Shown: positions 37,101-52,100, numbered from the stretch's first letter. The stretch is DNA of 64,000 bases from Mastigias papua (GCA_964019165.1 OZ025268.1:14592359-14656358), one strand, 5' to 3'. Notes: a model not told the origin generated them from the letters alone. Made by a program: numbers and translations.

Positions 37101-40100
37101 AGTTGTGAGCTTAAAAATGATCAGAAATGATATACGCACTCTGTGTACAAGTCGATTTTCTTTTTTGATTACAGAAGTTTAAAAGCGCGCTGTCAGAGTC
37201 TGTGAACAGCTCTTATACTTCCTCACAATTTTAATTGTCTTCTAAAGTACCTTTAAATCTTCCATTTTGCTTTCCATATCATTTGTATCTTGTCAGAAAA
37301 GATAATATTTTGCTTCATCTAATGATTAATCAATTATATACCTCACTTTTTGAAAGAACAATGATCTACCTGCATATCTCTTCTAATGGTGCTGCTTTAA
37401 CATTCCCACCGGCTTTTGGCAGTTAGGATCATTACAGGATAGAAAATTTGGGAGTATTGATTTTTAAGATTGTATTTAAATGATACCCGGTGTATAAGTC
37501 GATTCCTTATTTTTCACCCAAAATCTCGGATCTTAGAACTCAACTTATACACCGGACATTGCGGTATGCGCTTATAGAAGGAAATGCGTCTTTTGACGTA
37601 ATGTTTGCGTCTTTTGACGTAATGTTCGTTCCTTGTAGTAGTAACTGCAGTCCCTTTTAACTTCACGACCCTATATAGTCTTAGATCGAAAGTCGATGAC
37701 AATTTATTGCGATGTTTCTGGCGAAGTGATATCGTAACGCCAGTTTGAACATGACGTTCCTTTCACAGTATCTTCGGTCTGCATTTTCTTTCATTCCTTA
37801 TTTTGCTTTCGTTTCATCTTCTCGTACTTTTCTATCTAATGAAGAGTTGCTTTGATAAACGGTAGGGATCATTCTGAAAGTACGTACGCACCAGATCATA
37901 GCAATTTTGATCAACCCACTGACCCTGTAGGAGCAAACAAATTTTTTTGTATTCCTTGGAAAATGTTGCCCTTTTTGGCATCAGCTCTCCTCAAAATAAA
38001 CACAAAATATTCTAACTCCTCACTTTTTCTGAAGTAATTGCTTCGTTTTGTTTTGTTTTGTGCCGTTCTGTCCGCATTTCCCCTCAGCTTTCACGATGTG
38101 TAGGCTCTTTGTAGAGCCTGCGATCGTACGTACGCTTTGACGTTACTAGCCCATCCACCCTCTACGCATGAGTATGCCTTTGACCTTACCCACCCGCCGA
38201 CCCTCTATGGTTACGTACTTTCTAGACGACCCCGTCGTACTTAGCAATTGTGTGCGAATTCGCAATCAAGTAGAACTTTGTCTAGAGAGCGTTTTGCTGT
38301 TTAAAGAAGTGTTGCTATACAGTTTATAAAAAATTGGTACAATTTTCTTCTCCAATCTATTTTTTGATTTTTGCTGTGCTAGTCATCTTTTCTAGTACTT
38401 TGTTCAGTTTTTCGGTTTCAGAATTGGTTTGTGGCCATAATGGTGTCATGAGAGTGAAACTGACTCTGTTATCCTCCATGTAGTCTTTTAGCTCTTTTCT
38501 GTTGTAGTGTGATCCGTTATCCATTTTGATTTGAGTGGCAATTATACGACTTAAGTGATTTATCATAGTAAAGGCAGATGTTGATTTCACTATGGTTGTT
38601 TCAGGATATCGAATGTGCGCATCTATTATATATTAGCACATGCCTTTTAGATTCAAAATGCCTTTGCCTTAAAGATCAAATTGCTCTAACTGAGTCGGAT
38701 GAATCTAGCATGAATCGGAATTTTTAGCCTGTTGTGTGTTATATTTAACTCCAGGAGTCAATATGCTGTCTATCGTATTTTTTGTTTGTTTGTTTGTTTG
38801 TTTACTTTATTTTGAGTAGGCTGTTACATCTAGCATTTTCAGCTAATTTAGGCGTACTGTGCATGCCGCATCCAGGCATGGGACCCCTAGTTTAACGTCC
38901 CTTCCGAAGGACGGCGGAGTGAGTTGCTTTGGTCGTTTTTCTGGATAATCGCCCATCCAGTTCTGACCTAGCACAGCCAAGCTTAACTTCAGCTAGCTAA
39001 CGGAAGCGAACTGAACCGCTTGGCCACTCACCCCGTATCGTAATTGAATTGTCATTGTAATTATCAGATAGGTCATTTTAGTTATTTTGCCTCATTTTAT
39101 TGTAATTAGAATACAACAAGATATCTCTTTAACAATGTTTTTTGATCTTAAACCATAATATGTATTAATGATCATTTTGTTCGCTTTCACGAGTGATTTC
39201 ATGATTTCCCATCTATTTTCTCTTTTACAGTAAGATTTCTCTAGCTGACGTGAATCAGTTGATACCGAAGCAAAACCCGTTGACAGTCTTCTCAAAGATT
39301 CACGAGCTAACGGTAAGATTGCATGGATTGTCAAAAAGTTGAAGTTATATTCTTCTGTATTTTTACCGAGTATTCTTTTTTCCAGATGAAGGTGAATTAT
39401 TTCTTGTAAGTACTGTCATATATCGACCCTCGTTGTCATGTGCTTTTGGTTAGCTCTACTACAAAATACAACCTGTGCGTATGCCATTGGTAGCTGATTC
39501 TTGGTACCAGGTCTCATTCTTGGTACCAGGTCTCATTCCGATCTCTCTATTTTTTACATTCCAATTTCCGTTCTATATGCTCTGGAGTGTAGACTTCAGT
39601 TATTTCCGTATATATGTAAGACATTTCAAAAAGAATTGAGTTTAGTATAGACATGACGTGTTGACTTATTTTGAGTATCACCGCAAATAATGAGAAGATT
39701 CAGTGATTACAATTGATTGCAGAGAGAAAAGATTTCTTAAATAGTAGAAATAGATGATGTAATATGTAAACGTTCCTACTTGATTATATATGACAAGGAC
39801 TATTCGTCAACTGGCCGCCCTTGGGTGACATATAGCCTGGACGCCATTTTCATTTGGAAGAGTTCTACGTATGCTTTCATTTAGAACTTTTTGAATTTTC
39901 AATGTTCTGACGTTGAAGAGCAGAAACAAGCCATCGTTTTAGAACTACAATTTTTGTTGATGTACAGTTAGGAATCAAGCATACGTACGTACATGATGGC
40001 TGTAAACTCGCTACCGAGTATTACTGTCACTTGATATTAACTGTACTCCTTTTGTATTGCGACTATTCTTGTGCATGGCGTGTATTTTACTCATTCTCCC

Positions 40101-43100
40101 TGCTAGTGACTTGCATTCAAGTCCAGAAATGTTGCTGGAGAAATTGCTATGACCTGATGGATTGGTTGTGGGAGCACCATGGATCCTCATGTACCGTGTC
40201 AGTCTTAGAGCTGACTTGCACTGTATGTCACGTTGATCACAGATAGCTCACAATGATTAATTTGGTTCAAAAGTGGTTTTACATTGTCACAACGTTAACT
40301 TCACTCCCTACTCTTGGCAAAGAAGATCAAGTGATGTACCAATCTCATCAAATGATATATTGGAACCTTACTTGTTCACTTGCCATTTAAGTCTCTCATT
40401 TTCCTTTCAATCTTTTTCAGACTGCTCTTTTTCCCTACTCACAAGTTTTCTCCCGTGCGCGCTATCTTGTGCATTTTACTCCCAAAGGTCGGTGTTAATT
40501 TTGTATTTCAATTGATTCCGACAACTTGCTACCCACGTGTACCAGGCTTGCATGTCTTCATGAATAGTCTAAGCATTTTGAAACATTTGTCTGGACATCC
40601 TAAGTTCTCTAGTATTAGTCATAGTGCCTTTCAACTGACTGTGTTTGTGTGTTCAACTGACTGACTGACTGAAAATTTAAACAGGTCCATGTGCTATCTT
40701 ATGCCCTTCTTTTGACGCGGCCTTGCCTGCAATGCGATGTCATCAGGTCCTCTATTGGACCGTTGGTTGTGATGCTTCCTATAGACTGCTTGCTCATTCA
40801 GTGACTCCCTTCGTTGATTGTTGTGATCTGAGGTATCTAGCCAGATGCGGATGCACGTGATATGACGAATATTGCGTTTAGCTGGCCCTATGATTGCCAA
40901 TGGGCACCTATTCACAATTTTTTACTTGAAGAATCCAATTGAGAAAATGAACTCTTTGTTTACAGTAGACTCGGTTTTGAGTTTTTGTGTAGACTGATTC
41001 CAAAACATTTAAATGAGAGGATGATCTTGCTTTCCAAGTGATCGGAAAAGTATCATCCGTATATGTTTTTGGCGCATTCTGGATTTTTGATGAGATGTTC
41101 TCCTGTGGCAGAATCACTTTTCATTTTAGGATTAGAGTCTTTACACATACGAGGTGGCTGTTCTCTCATTGCAGTGTTGTTCTTCCTTATGCTTGTGGGA
41201 ACATGTTGTGCTACTCTGCGTAGTGCGCCCTACGTAGCGAGCTTCACTTTGGCACAAAAATTCATAAACAACACAATGTTTCTGAGTGGTAGGAAGGCTA
41301 TCTTTTTGGCAGATGGCAGCATGAGCCTAGTATTGTAAACCATCATATGTGTAGAGAGCTGTGCATGAAATTTATAGAAAGCATATCTTTCTTCACCAGT
41401 GGTAGGAGAATAGACACTGACAAAAGTAGCTTAACGGTTTCCCATTAAGGGTACTCTCAGATTCATTATCCTCTCACTATAACCAATAGGTAACTGTTGT
41501 TGCACCTTCAATGCAATCTTATCACGAACTGTGACTGCAACATCTTCCTCCTTTTTACAAATATTTGATCCACCACTCCAAAACAACGTATAAGCACCTG
41601 CTTTTTACTGTGAAATTACCCTCCTCAGCCAATCTTGTTTCATATAGTGCAACAGTGCCCATGCTGTGGAGTCCAAAATCCTTTGCTACAAGACCTGAAC
41701 GGCTTTCAGGTCTATTGGCTTTCAATTTGTCAGCAACCTACATTCATAGCTTTGCAGTAACAGGATAACGACAGAGCCCATGCTGCATTGCCAATGTACA
41801 GTTGCCAGATCGGACTCCGTCACCAATTCCTTGAGTCCTTATTTCCTGTCACTTACGTATTTTGTTGTAGCTTCGATAGAGTCTAGTCTTGTAAGGGTCG
41901 TTTGCCATACAAAAGAATAATAATGACGAAGTAATGCCTGTGCATAACATTTTTTAAAGTGAGGAAAGAAATTGCACACATTCAATTCAACTCTCTGAAT
42001 GCTAATCACATGACCCCCAAAAAGAAGAGCTAATCTACATCATTATCTACGTCATCAGAGTTTCCCTCTCCTGGAGATGTGTTGCGACAATACCGTAAAG
42101 GCATGTCACTCTTAACGGCCTTACTGCGCGCCTTACTGGGTTTATTCAGTCAGGGAAAGACAGAGAAAAAGGATCTTTTTCACTTAGGTCTGGGAAAGTC
42201 ACGGGAAATTAGGGAAAGACTGGGAAACTTGCTATGTTCGGGGAAAAATATCATTTTGCATCTGCAAATAAGGGAGAGAGTTTAGTTTGTGATCATCAAA
42301 GAAGTTCACTATAGCACGAAAAGCGGCAGCATTTATTATACGTACTGAAAGCCTTTTTCAGGAGGTATTTAGGTTTGTTGAGAACGATTTGTGTTTTGAT
42401 AACTTCCACAACTAGAAACTCATTGAGAAATTAAGCTGTGCGGTGGGTTTTTATAGTGTTGTGCATTATCAATGACATCATTATTGGATATGCAAGGATG
42501 CAGCACCCGATGGCAATAGAGGCTGTTGACAATTTTGCAAAATATGAGTTGTTGTCGACAGATCTAGAAGCTTTGTTTTCCTCTCTAGTTTGATTTTCAT
42601 TGTAGATTTTCCAGAATCCGCATTTGGGACTATACTGTTCCTTCAAAGTTTACTCTTGGATATGTATTTTTAGCCATTCCTGAGTGCAACGAATAGATAA
42701 TTGTCTGCTGCTTCGGACTCAACCATGGTGGGTCCTCCTATTCTACTAGCACAGTTCCCAGCACCTCTGCTATTGACTCTTGGTGTTGTCTTTAACTTGC
42801 TTCGAAAAAACAACAAATAGTGAACTTTTTGAAAGTCTTCTGTCCTTGTCTTGCGAGAAGCATTTGACAGACTATTTCACAGTATATCTAAAGTTGCAGA
42901 ACGTTTGGTTCAATTTGAATTCATGTATATTCGATTTTGTATTACTATGCTTGAATTGTTTAGCATAAAATGGCGTTTTAAGTAATGCAAAAAGCATCTT
43001 GTTTAGCTGAATTCTTGTTACCTTTTCTGTCCTTCAATTGCATTAAGAAACTGGAGAACTTACCTTATATGAAGGTATATTTTATGATGAAATCATTCCT

Positions 43101-46100
43101 CATTAGCAAACGTTGCTAAAGACAAATTATATTACTCCCTTTTTAGTAAATACACAGTCTAGAGTCACACCTTTTTACCGCACCACCTTAGTTGAGCTCG
43201 CAATTAGTGCCCCTGTACATGTCGCTAAAATGACAAAGGAACACCTCGCTATTCGTTGACTTACATCTTTGTTAAAGCACTCAGATCAGAGAAAGGTTTG
43301 TTTCCCAGTATAGGTCAAAGGAAAAATTTAGGCTTTCAAGAAAAGAGTCAGGGAAAAGTTGTGCTTTTTAAGCAAAAGCCAGGGTAATTCTTTTCAAAAA
43401 GTCTGTATAAATCCTGCCTGAGTACCAGACCAAGTATTTCTATAACCCCCATAAAAGCTGTGTATTTCGATTTAGCACAAGGCTAGCATCTGCTAGATGT
43501 TAGCCCGGTACTTAGACGGATAATGTTTTTGTATTTTGCCGATTATTATTCTATGCTACGTTTATTTGGAATAGTACTGAACTCCAACAGATAAACGTTC
43601 TTATCTTACCTTGTTGTTTGTATATATTTTTCAGAACTACCTTGAGGAAGGTAGTAGTGAATCTGATAAAGAGGCCAAGCAGTCAATAGGTATGCAGGCC
43701 CTGGAGTCGTTGTACCGTTTTATGCTGGGATCAATAGCAGGAGGTAATAACTTTCTATTTTATATTCGTTTTGCGATAGGGGGTCTCTCCAGTCAACCAT
43801 AAAGGCTCCTTATCAATGTCGATTATGTTTCCTGTTTCCAGAAGGATAAACTAGACTCTTCGAATGATCTAGAGATGCTAATGAGCGATTGATAGAACCA
43901 GAAATCAATCAGAAAGTATTGTTGTATACCTTGCTACTGTAATTGAAGTTATTGGAATGAATTTCGATTTATATGAGCTTGTAATAAATAGAGTACACAA
44001 TGGACCTTGAAATCCGAAAGAACCTTGACTTCTGTTGTTTGTCTAAAATCATGAAAAAACCTTAGCCCTTACAAACTAGTTGAAATTTCAATCTTTCAGT
44101 TTTTTGAGCGTTGATTGATTTCCAGAGAAACAATGCAGTTAAATCTTAAGCTGGAAGGCTCCAGGAAAAGATGATGCTTAAGGACCAGCACACATTTTAA
44201 GGAAAATTCTTGAGTAGTAGAGTAATCGAATACCTATCACCTCTTGGCCTTTTGTTTGTGGCTCGCTCAGTAGGAAACTATGACAACTCTGTCAACCTAT
44301 GCATCGACCCCAAAGTCTTCTTCTCTTAATCTAACTCGCCTGAAATGAAAATAGACCTCGTTTGCATGGAGTATAAGCACCTTTTGCACCTGCACGAAAT
44401 CTCAGTACGGTTTGTAAAAGTGAAAGTGAAATGAAACTCATTTAGGCCCATTTCTGCATACATTCGCACTTCGTGTTTTGTTTACGAACTCATTGTTCCC
44501 AGTCCACATGCGAACGTTTTGCAATGTGCTAATGTTCGGATGTGGACTGGGAACAATCAGTTCGCGAGTGAAATACGAAATCCGAATTTAGATGGAAATG
44601 GGCCTTTACGTCACGAGTTTTGTTTAGCTCTGCTCATTTAAACATGTTCTGGGCTTTGACCAGACACTGAAATGAACTCATGTTGTCATGAAATTTCTCA
44701 TGTGAATGAGCTCTACAGACTATCCAATAAATTTTCTGTTGTGGCTAATTTTGCCTAATAGTGAGTGTCTGCTTAACTTGCGAATGCTGTGTCCCTCTAT
44801 ATCTTTAGTTAGCGTTGTTGATTTTGATGTTGAATGTTAGCATGGCAAAATGCCATCAAGCTTACTAGAATCTACGAGGATTTCCTCATTGCTAAATGGA
44901 GTTGCTAGACAAAATGGTCTAGAAAACGCATTTGGTTTTCAAGAAAAATACCCAAAAATTCGAAATTTCATTTGGATGATCATTTTCTAGGCTGCTTATT
45001 GTCAATTAATGATAAAATGATAAAATTCATTCTTTAATGAACAGTTTAGGACATTTGTATCCGAGCAGATTATTGCAGTTTTCTTTACTGGTGCATTGTA
45101 TAGATAGATTGAAGCTTTTGTAATCTGGTATGAAGTATCGTAAGTTGTTATCTAATCGTATAGCATTCAACTTTAATAATTTTTGTCTTAAAAGCATCTG
45201 GTGCTGCAGCAGTGTATCCAATTGACCTTGTCAAAACGAGGATGCAAAATCAAAGAAGTGTTCTCGCATCAGAATTGCTGTATAAAAATAGTTTTGATTG
45301 TGCAAGGAAGGTCATTCAGAGTGAAGGAATCTTGGGTCTTTATCGTGGTATGTATGGGAATGATAATTCTTTAATTGAATCGTACGCAAGGAGATGTACG
45401 CATTTCACCAGTGATATATGTGATAGATGTAAAGTAGGTCCTCTTTTTCTCTATAGTAGCGAGTATAATAAGCTCATTAGTCATATATAGATTTATAGGG
45501 ATTCCCATTCCTTCGTCTTCAGTTGAGAGTGAAAGAGCATTTCAACATTTCGTCACTATTCTTCCGAATTGAGGAGAAATTTAAAAGACGAAAGTATCAA
45601 TGCTTTGTTGACTCTATGTCGGGGATAACCACAATATTTTGCTATGACTCATTTTGATAGTTTGGGAGTATGGGAGTCCCTGAGAACCCCAAAATTCTAT
45701 TTCCTATCCCCGGGGATCCCCACCTATCAATCTTTGGGGATAGTCAACTCTTGTTAGGATACCTATAATCAAGATGACAGTGAATTATTTTTGAAGTGTT
45801 TAATTATCAGAATATTTTACTGGAAGTTAGTTCAGCGGCCAGCTGGATAGAATAAGTGCATGGTATGGGAAACACTTGAGTTATTTGTGAGTGGTAGGTC
45901 ACAATAGGTCTACGTCCAGCAGTAGTATGTTTTTTATCGATTGGGTTATATTAACGGTAAGGTTTTTGTCAGCTCCAATGACTTGGACTTGGTTACTAAC
46001 AGTTTTGGGAAGAGCCAATGACAGATCAATGACCGGTTAAGGAAAATTGAAGAGTTCTTAGCTGACATACAGTCTAGAGCAGATGCTCTGAAATTCCAGC

Positions 46101-49100
46101 CCGTCAACTGATTTAGCCCGCCCCGTGAAATGCTAGTACTTCAGTGCCTCTTGTCCAGATTTTGATTCTCCATTACATCACTTGTCACTTCCTTCTCCTC
46201 AAGAAATTGTGGTAAAAATTTGCGTCAAGATTTAGTGTTTTCAAGGCAGACAAGAGCAACCTGCCATCAAATCAGGATTAATTTCTCACGTTATTGACTT
46301 GGGAAAGACTCTTAAGGTACCCTCAAACAAGGAATGTTGCTGTTGGGGTCTGTATAAGGCATGGTATGTATGTGAGTTGGGTTTCCTCGTATGAACCTGA
46401 TCAAGAAGAGCAACTAAAGTCAGCTGACGCATAAATATAATTTCCTTTTTAGCTATTCCAAAGGTTGGAATTAAAAAATTTCCTTCCGTGTCGAACCCAA
46501 CCAATGTGGGTCCCTCTACGCCAATAAAGGAAGTTTTCAACCCCTCTACCAGATATACTCTCAGGCAGCTTTCCTTCAGAGAGGTACATTTTAGTGTCTT
46601 AAAGCTGTTACGGGCGTAGCGATCACTGAATGCGTCATGTACATGAATCATTACTCTATGTTACTTCATTGAAACCTTGAATCGCAAAATATCTTCTACC
46701 AGGACAGATTTTAAGCAATTATAACGAAGTTAACGTTGTTTCTTCTTAAATTATAAGATAGATTGAAAATACGAACATTTTAGATCTTGTGGCTACCTAA
46801 TCCAATAGTCAAAAGTATACTTGTCATTCCATTAAATGATTTCAGATACTAGGCATAGATTCATTAAAGTCGGAAGTCGATACCTCAATGGCTCACTAAG
46901 CGAGTCTATATATTTTTCTGGCCCGATACTGAAAATACTTAAGAACCCCTGGACTAGAGTGTCTCCAACTCTTAGGTTTAAGACAACGCTGATGATGGCA
47001 GCTAGGACAAGAACGATGAGAGTGACAACGATGAAAATTAGTTTCAAAGTGTTCATTTTCTGTTGGATAGACATCAATGGTTTGAGAATAAATCAAAATT
47101 GTACAGTTCTTCAGAACGTACATTATACCTCAATTTCAATAAATAGGTATATGCTGAAATGTCCTAAATAAGAGCAAGGTAGCTGTTAAGATATTTCGAA
47201 AAATGAAAATTGCAATAGTTTTCAAACTGGCCTTTTGAACTATTCTATCTAGAGATACAGCATTGAAGCTGTTTTTTAAAGTTCAAAATATTGTTTAGAG
47301 TCTATCAAAGCTCGTAGCGAATATTCAACTTTTGCTAATTATTTTAGGCTTCAACGAAACTAATATGTGATCTTTTGGGCGGAAGAAATTGCAAAGTGAA
47401 ACAGTATTGTTTTATGTTCCCTTCATTTGTCTCACGTTAATTGATGACCAATGACATATTTGAAAATAGTAGTAACTTCTTCATCTTTTACAAGGTTCTT
47501 TTTATCTGTTAGGAAAAGGCTATTATTTCCATCCAATAGAAATTCAGAAAAATAGATGCGGGCATATACTTTCTATTAATACTTACTTTGCCCATCTTTG
47601 TGCTCCTTTGGGTGCTTCTACAGTTGGAAAGAAGACTAACAATCAATATGATTGGGGAAATTTTGTCGGAAGAAGTAAGTGGTTATTTAGCCATTACACA
47701 GCGTCAATTTTACCATTAAAGAGGCTACCCCAACCTCTTTGCTGACGCTACGTAGCATGAGCCTCTGCCACCCTCCCACCATTACGTAGCAAAGTAGGGT
47801 TACCCTCCCTCTCCCTACTGCTTTTATTTTTTCCTTATCAATCTTATGCTTCATAAAAAGTATGTCGTCAAATAGGCCCATTCTGTGTCACACCCCCCCC
47901 CCCCCAGAGAAAAGCTTGTCGACAAATTTCTTTAGATTTCCTGTATCCTAGGAGTAAATATAGGAACACAATTTGCAAGGGCGGATTTACATGGAGGTTT
48001 GAGCTGTGACATCCCTCCCGAATACCCTGCTTTAATTCGGTAAGCCACTACTGAATTTGGTAGAAATGGGCATGGGTTGTCACAAGTGAAAACACTGTCC
48101 AAAATTTAAAGCTGTCAAAACTTGCATTCATCTTCGTCTATCAACATAGGCTTGGAGAAAATGGGGAAAAAAGCAGTGGACCAATACCGCCAAACATGCT
48201 TAAATGCGTTTCAGGAGTTTGCTATGAGGAAATTGCGCGACATATCAATAAATCGTTTGAAATAAACACCTTTCCCAGCAACCTAAAAAGGTCTGATGTG
48301 ACACCAACATATAAAGCTGGGGATTCGACTTGCAAGAAAAATTTTCAACCTATAAGTGTTTTGTCCACCCTATCAAAAATATTTGAAAGACTGATGTATT
48401 CACAAATGTTGCCATTCATCAGACCAAAGTTAACAAACCTGTTATGTGGATTTAGGGAAGGATATAGCACACAACATGCTCTCCTAAGATTAGTGGAGAC
48501 GTGTAAAACATGCTTAGATAGTGACGGGGTAATAAGAATGGTCTTAACTAACTTGTCTAAGGCATATGATTGCCTTCATTATGATCTCCTCGTGGCAAAA
48601 CTCCATGCATATGGCTTTAGCCTATCTAGTCTCAGAATGATCTACAGCTACCTAACATCAAGGAAACAACGTGTCAAGATAAACTCAACATATAGCAGCT
48701 GGCTCGATGTTCAATCAGGAGTGCCGCAAGGATCTGTATTAGGTCCTCTACTTTTCAATATTTTTATTAATGACATCTTCTATGCAATAGAGGCTTCTGA
48801 GATTTGCAATTTTGCTGATGACAATACAATTTATGCACTATCTCATAATGTGGAATCAATGGTCGCAAAACTAGAAATTGATTTTTATAACACACTAAAA
48901 TTGTTTGATTCGAATTCGATGGTAGCAAACCCCTCAAAATTTCAGGTAATGTTTCTAGGTCTTAAAAAAGTATCAACACCTGGCTTTGGAAATAAATGGT
49001 GATGTAATAACCAACTCCAGAGAGGTAAAACTACTTGGTGTTACACTTGATTCACAGCTGAATTTTAAAAGTCATACTAAAGCTCTATGTGTGAAGGCCA

Positions 49101-52100
49101 ATCGTAAAGTGAGTGCATTTCTAAGGGTTGCAAAATATATAGACATCCGATAAAGCAAAATTACTTTATCAATCATTCATTGCGTCAACGTTCAAGTACT
49201 GCCCTTTGATTTGGATATTCTGTGGAAAAACAGCGAATGATAGCATAGAGAGAGTACACAAACGGGCACTTAGAATAATACTTGACGACCATGAATCCAC
49301 ATTTGAAGCTTTGCTAGCAAAGAACGGTGAAACAAATATCCATACCCAAAACCTTCGTATGCTTATGATTGAGATATATAAAACGCTTAACAATACCAAT
49401 CCACCCTTTATGCAGGAGTATTTTATAAGAAAAGATTTCAAATACAACTTTAGGACTAGAGATTTGCTACAAATTCCTGCTGCAAATAGCACTACCTTTG
49501 GCATTGATTCTATAAAATTTCGAGGTAGCCTTTTGTGGAACAGCATACCTGATTTAATTAAAAGAGCGTCATCCGCTGCTATATTCAAAAGCAACATTAG
49601 AAATTGGAGTGGAGAAGAATGCCATTGTAATATATGTAGATAATGCTTATTAGTTTTATACCTTGTAATTTATAGTAGTTTTCGTTTTCTCTTTTTATTG
49701 TAATAGTTGGTTTGAATAAGCTCGCATTTCTACAATGTAGAGCTAGAGAAAACACCAACTTTAAATAAATAGATTATTATTATGCTAGGGGAACGGTGAT
49801 ACTCTGTCAGCCTTAGAATATTTATTTTTAACAGTACAAAGGGGTACCCTGTTTATAAAGGGCACTCCCTTGCACTGAAAAGGGAATGGTCCGGGTAGCT
49901 GCCCTTCTGTGACCACCCCCCCCCCATCGATCTACTATGACAGTGAGAGAACACTACTATGTGACTGACTAACAATTAGACTGACTAAAAATTAGACGCG
50001 TAATTCTTTCTACAATATTGAAGAGGCCATCTAGCTTGAAGGTCCTCGTTCAGTTATCTTACGAGTGCAACAGATGTTTAGGACTGTGGATGTATCAGAA
50101 GACAGACCCGAAACATGTAGTTTTGACATTTCTATTGATTCCATCTTCCAATCATCTCTTTAAATGTTATAGCTTTTCAGTTTGTACATAGGAAACGTTC
50201 GTACAATTTTTGCATGTAGTTACGCTATAAGAAGCTGCTACTCTTTTCCAAAATTGAGATTAGATCCTAGGTTTTTCATTTTAATGTATTTAAACTTGGC
50301 TTCTACACCAAAGAATTTTACATAAAAATGACAGTTATAAAGAGTGCTTAAATAAATTTAAGTTCATTACGTAAATGAGAGTCTAGCGTGAAAGTTCTCT
50401 TAGTTGTGTTATGATGCAGTCAAAGAAGCCTTCCCTCCATTTTTGCCATAATGTTGCGCAACAATTCATGGCACCCTCCGTCCCGCGTACAGGCGTTACG
50501 CAACGGTTTTATGAGCTCTAATGTGCATAAGCCATTCATGGCCTTTCATAATAGAGAAATGATCCCTTGTATATAACATGTTTGAACCTCATTTAGTAGG
50601 CACAATGTTATACTATGAAACTTAAATGTATCATACAAGAATATTGTACTCTACAGACAGCGGTGATTATGGAACCAATTGCTATCATGGAATATCGTAA
50701 TATACAGACAATCAGCTTTCCTTTGATGTAGGTCATGATTTGCCCCTTAGAGTTAGAGTAACTTCAAATATTTTGGGGTGAATTCCATGGACTAATAGCT
50801 TTAGACACTTGGGGAGAGATTGTGTTGATGTGGTCTTTCCAGTTTAGAAAGTTGTCGATCTGCACACCTAGGTATTTTGTTGTTTTTTATATTACTACAA
50901 TTTAATTTTCACAATTTTAAGATTCGATTTCCTTTTTTGATACTTATTTATAGTTGCATAACAATGTAGCTTAATTTATTGTCAAATAAGCTAGTTAATA
51001 CCAACTATGATCTGAAGTTAACTACGATCCTAAGATCTAATAGAATGTAAAAATTTTATCATAACACAACAACTATAACTTGATGTCAACTAACATGATC
51101 ACATAGTGAATATGCTAGTAGATATCAACTAATGAAAGGATATTTATGGTCTACGTAAGATAAGCTATATACTTTGTCTGTCTAATGTATCCTAGGTTTC
51201 GCATATTCTGAGTGCATAATTTGCAGGCGCTGAATCTACTTCTCATTTCGATTTCTTAGAATGGTCTATTGTTTCTTCTCGGAAACAAGCATTGAGTTTG
51301 TTTTCACTACGCATAAGGAGAGTTTATTAACTTGAAGCAGTTCGCTGGATGTTTAAGGTCATTATTAATTTCTTCGTTTACCAACGACATATCAATAGAC
51401 TGGTAGCATAGACTTGTATCTTTAGCATACACGGAGACGACTGCATTTTGGGAGACTTGTGGCAAGTCATTGATATGAATAAGGAAAAGAAGTGGGCCAA
51501 GGCATTTCCCTTAGTCTACACCAACAGCCTTGACCTCATCCAGCTATATGTCAAATTTGCCCAAATGTAAGGAGGTCTGCGGTGGCTACGCAATGCTTCA
51601 TGGGCAAGTCTGCAGTTGCCGTGAAATGTTCCCCTTTTCAGAAAAAAGAAGAATCCTGCACATGTGGCAAGATATCACTAAAATAAAACTTATTGGCCGC
51701 ATTAACATTTACGTATTTTCCTGCGGTGCACAGATTTTCATCTTGGGGTCCGCAATTGCCTTGTCTTGCATGTATTTTTATGTTTGTGAAATGGTCGCAG
51801 AGATGGCACCTAGCTTTGCACTAAATTTTACGTATTAACGGTATTTTCCTGTAATTCACAAAGAGTTTGTTTGGAATGGAACAAAAGAACATCACTCTAT
51901 GCAAAATGATAACTGCATGGCCTACCAGATAGTACCTGATCGTCATAAAACAGACGTAAGGTAATTGTTTCTTTCCGTTTAATTTTGTTTGTTCTTCCCA
52001 TCGTTTAGGTTTGTTACCCCAGTTACTTGGTGTCTCTCCTGAAAAGGCTATTAAATTGACGGTACGTATGTTTGTTTTCTGTGTTCATTGTCATGATTCA

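Larger units (their letters stand above)
45348..52008 (+). other. Aralar intron 12, 6.7 kb
   Basis: The largest complete intron. It holds a hAT scrap, two opposed non-LTR RT fragments and unassigned frames, all listed separately. Confidence 0.5.

Noticed and set aside
42120..43400. CAGGGAAAG-rich segments as a single transposon
   Set aside because: The motifs are suggestive, but no inverted ends or duplications could be paired.
47889..47904. Poly-C runs (also near 17036, 20216, 25710, 49915, 53161) as structured elements
   Set aside because: They are simple homopolymer tracts with no accompanying structure. Some may be sequencing-prone.
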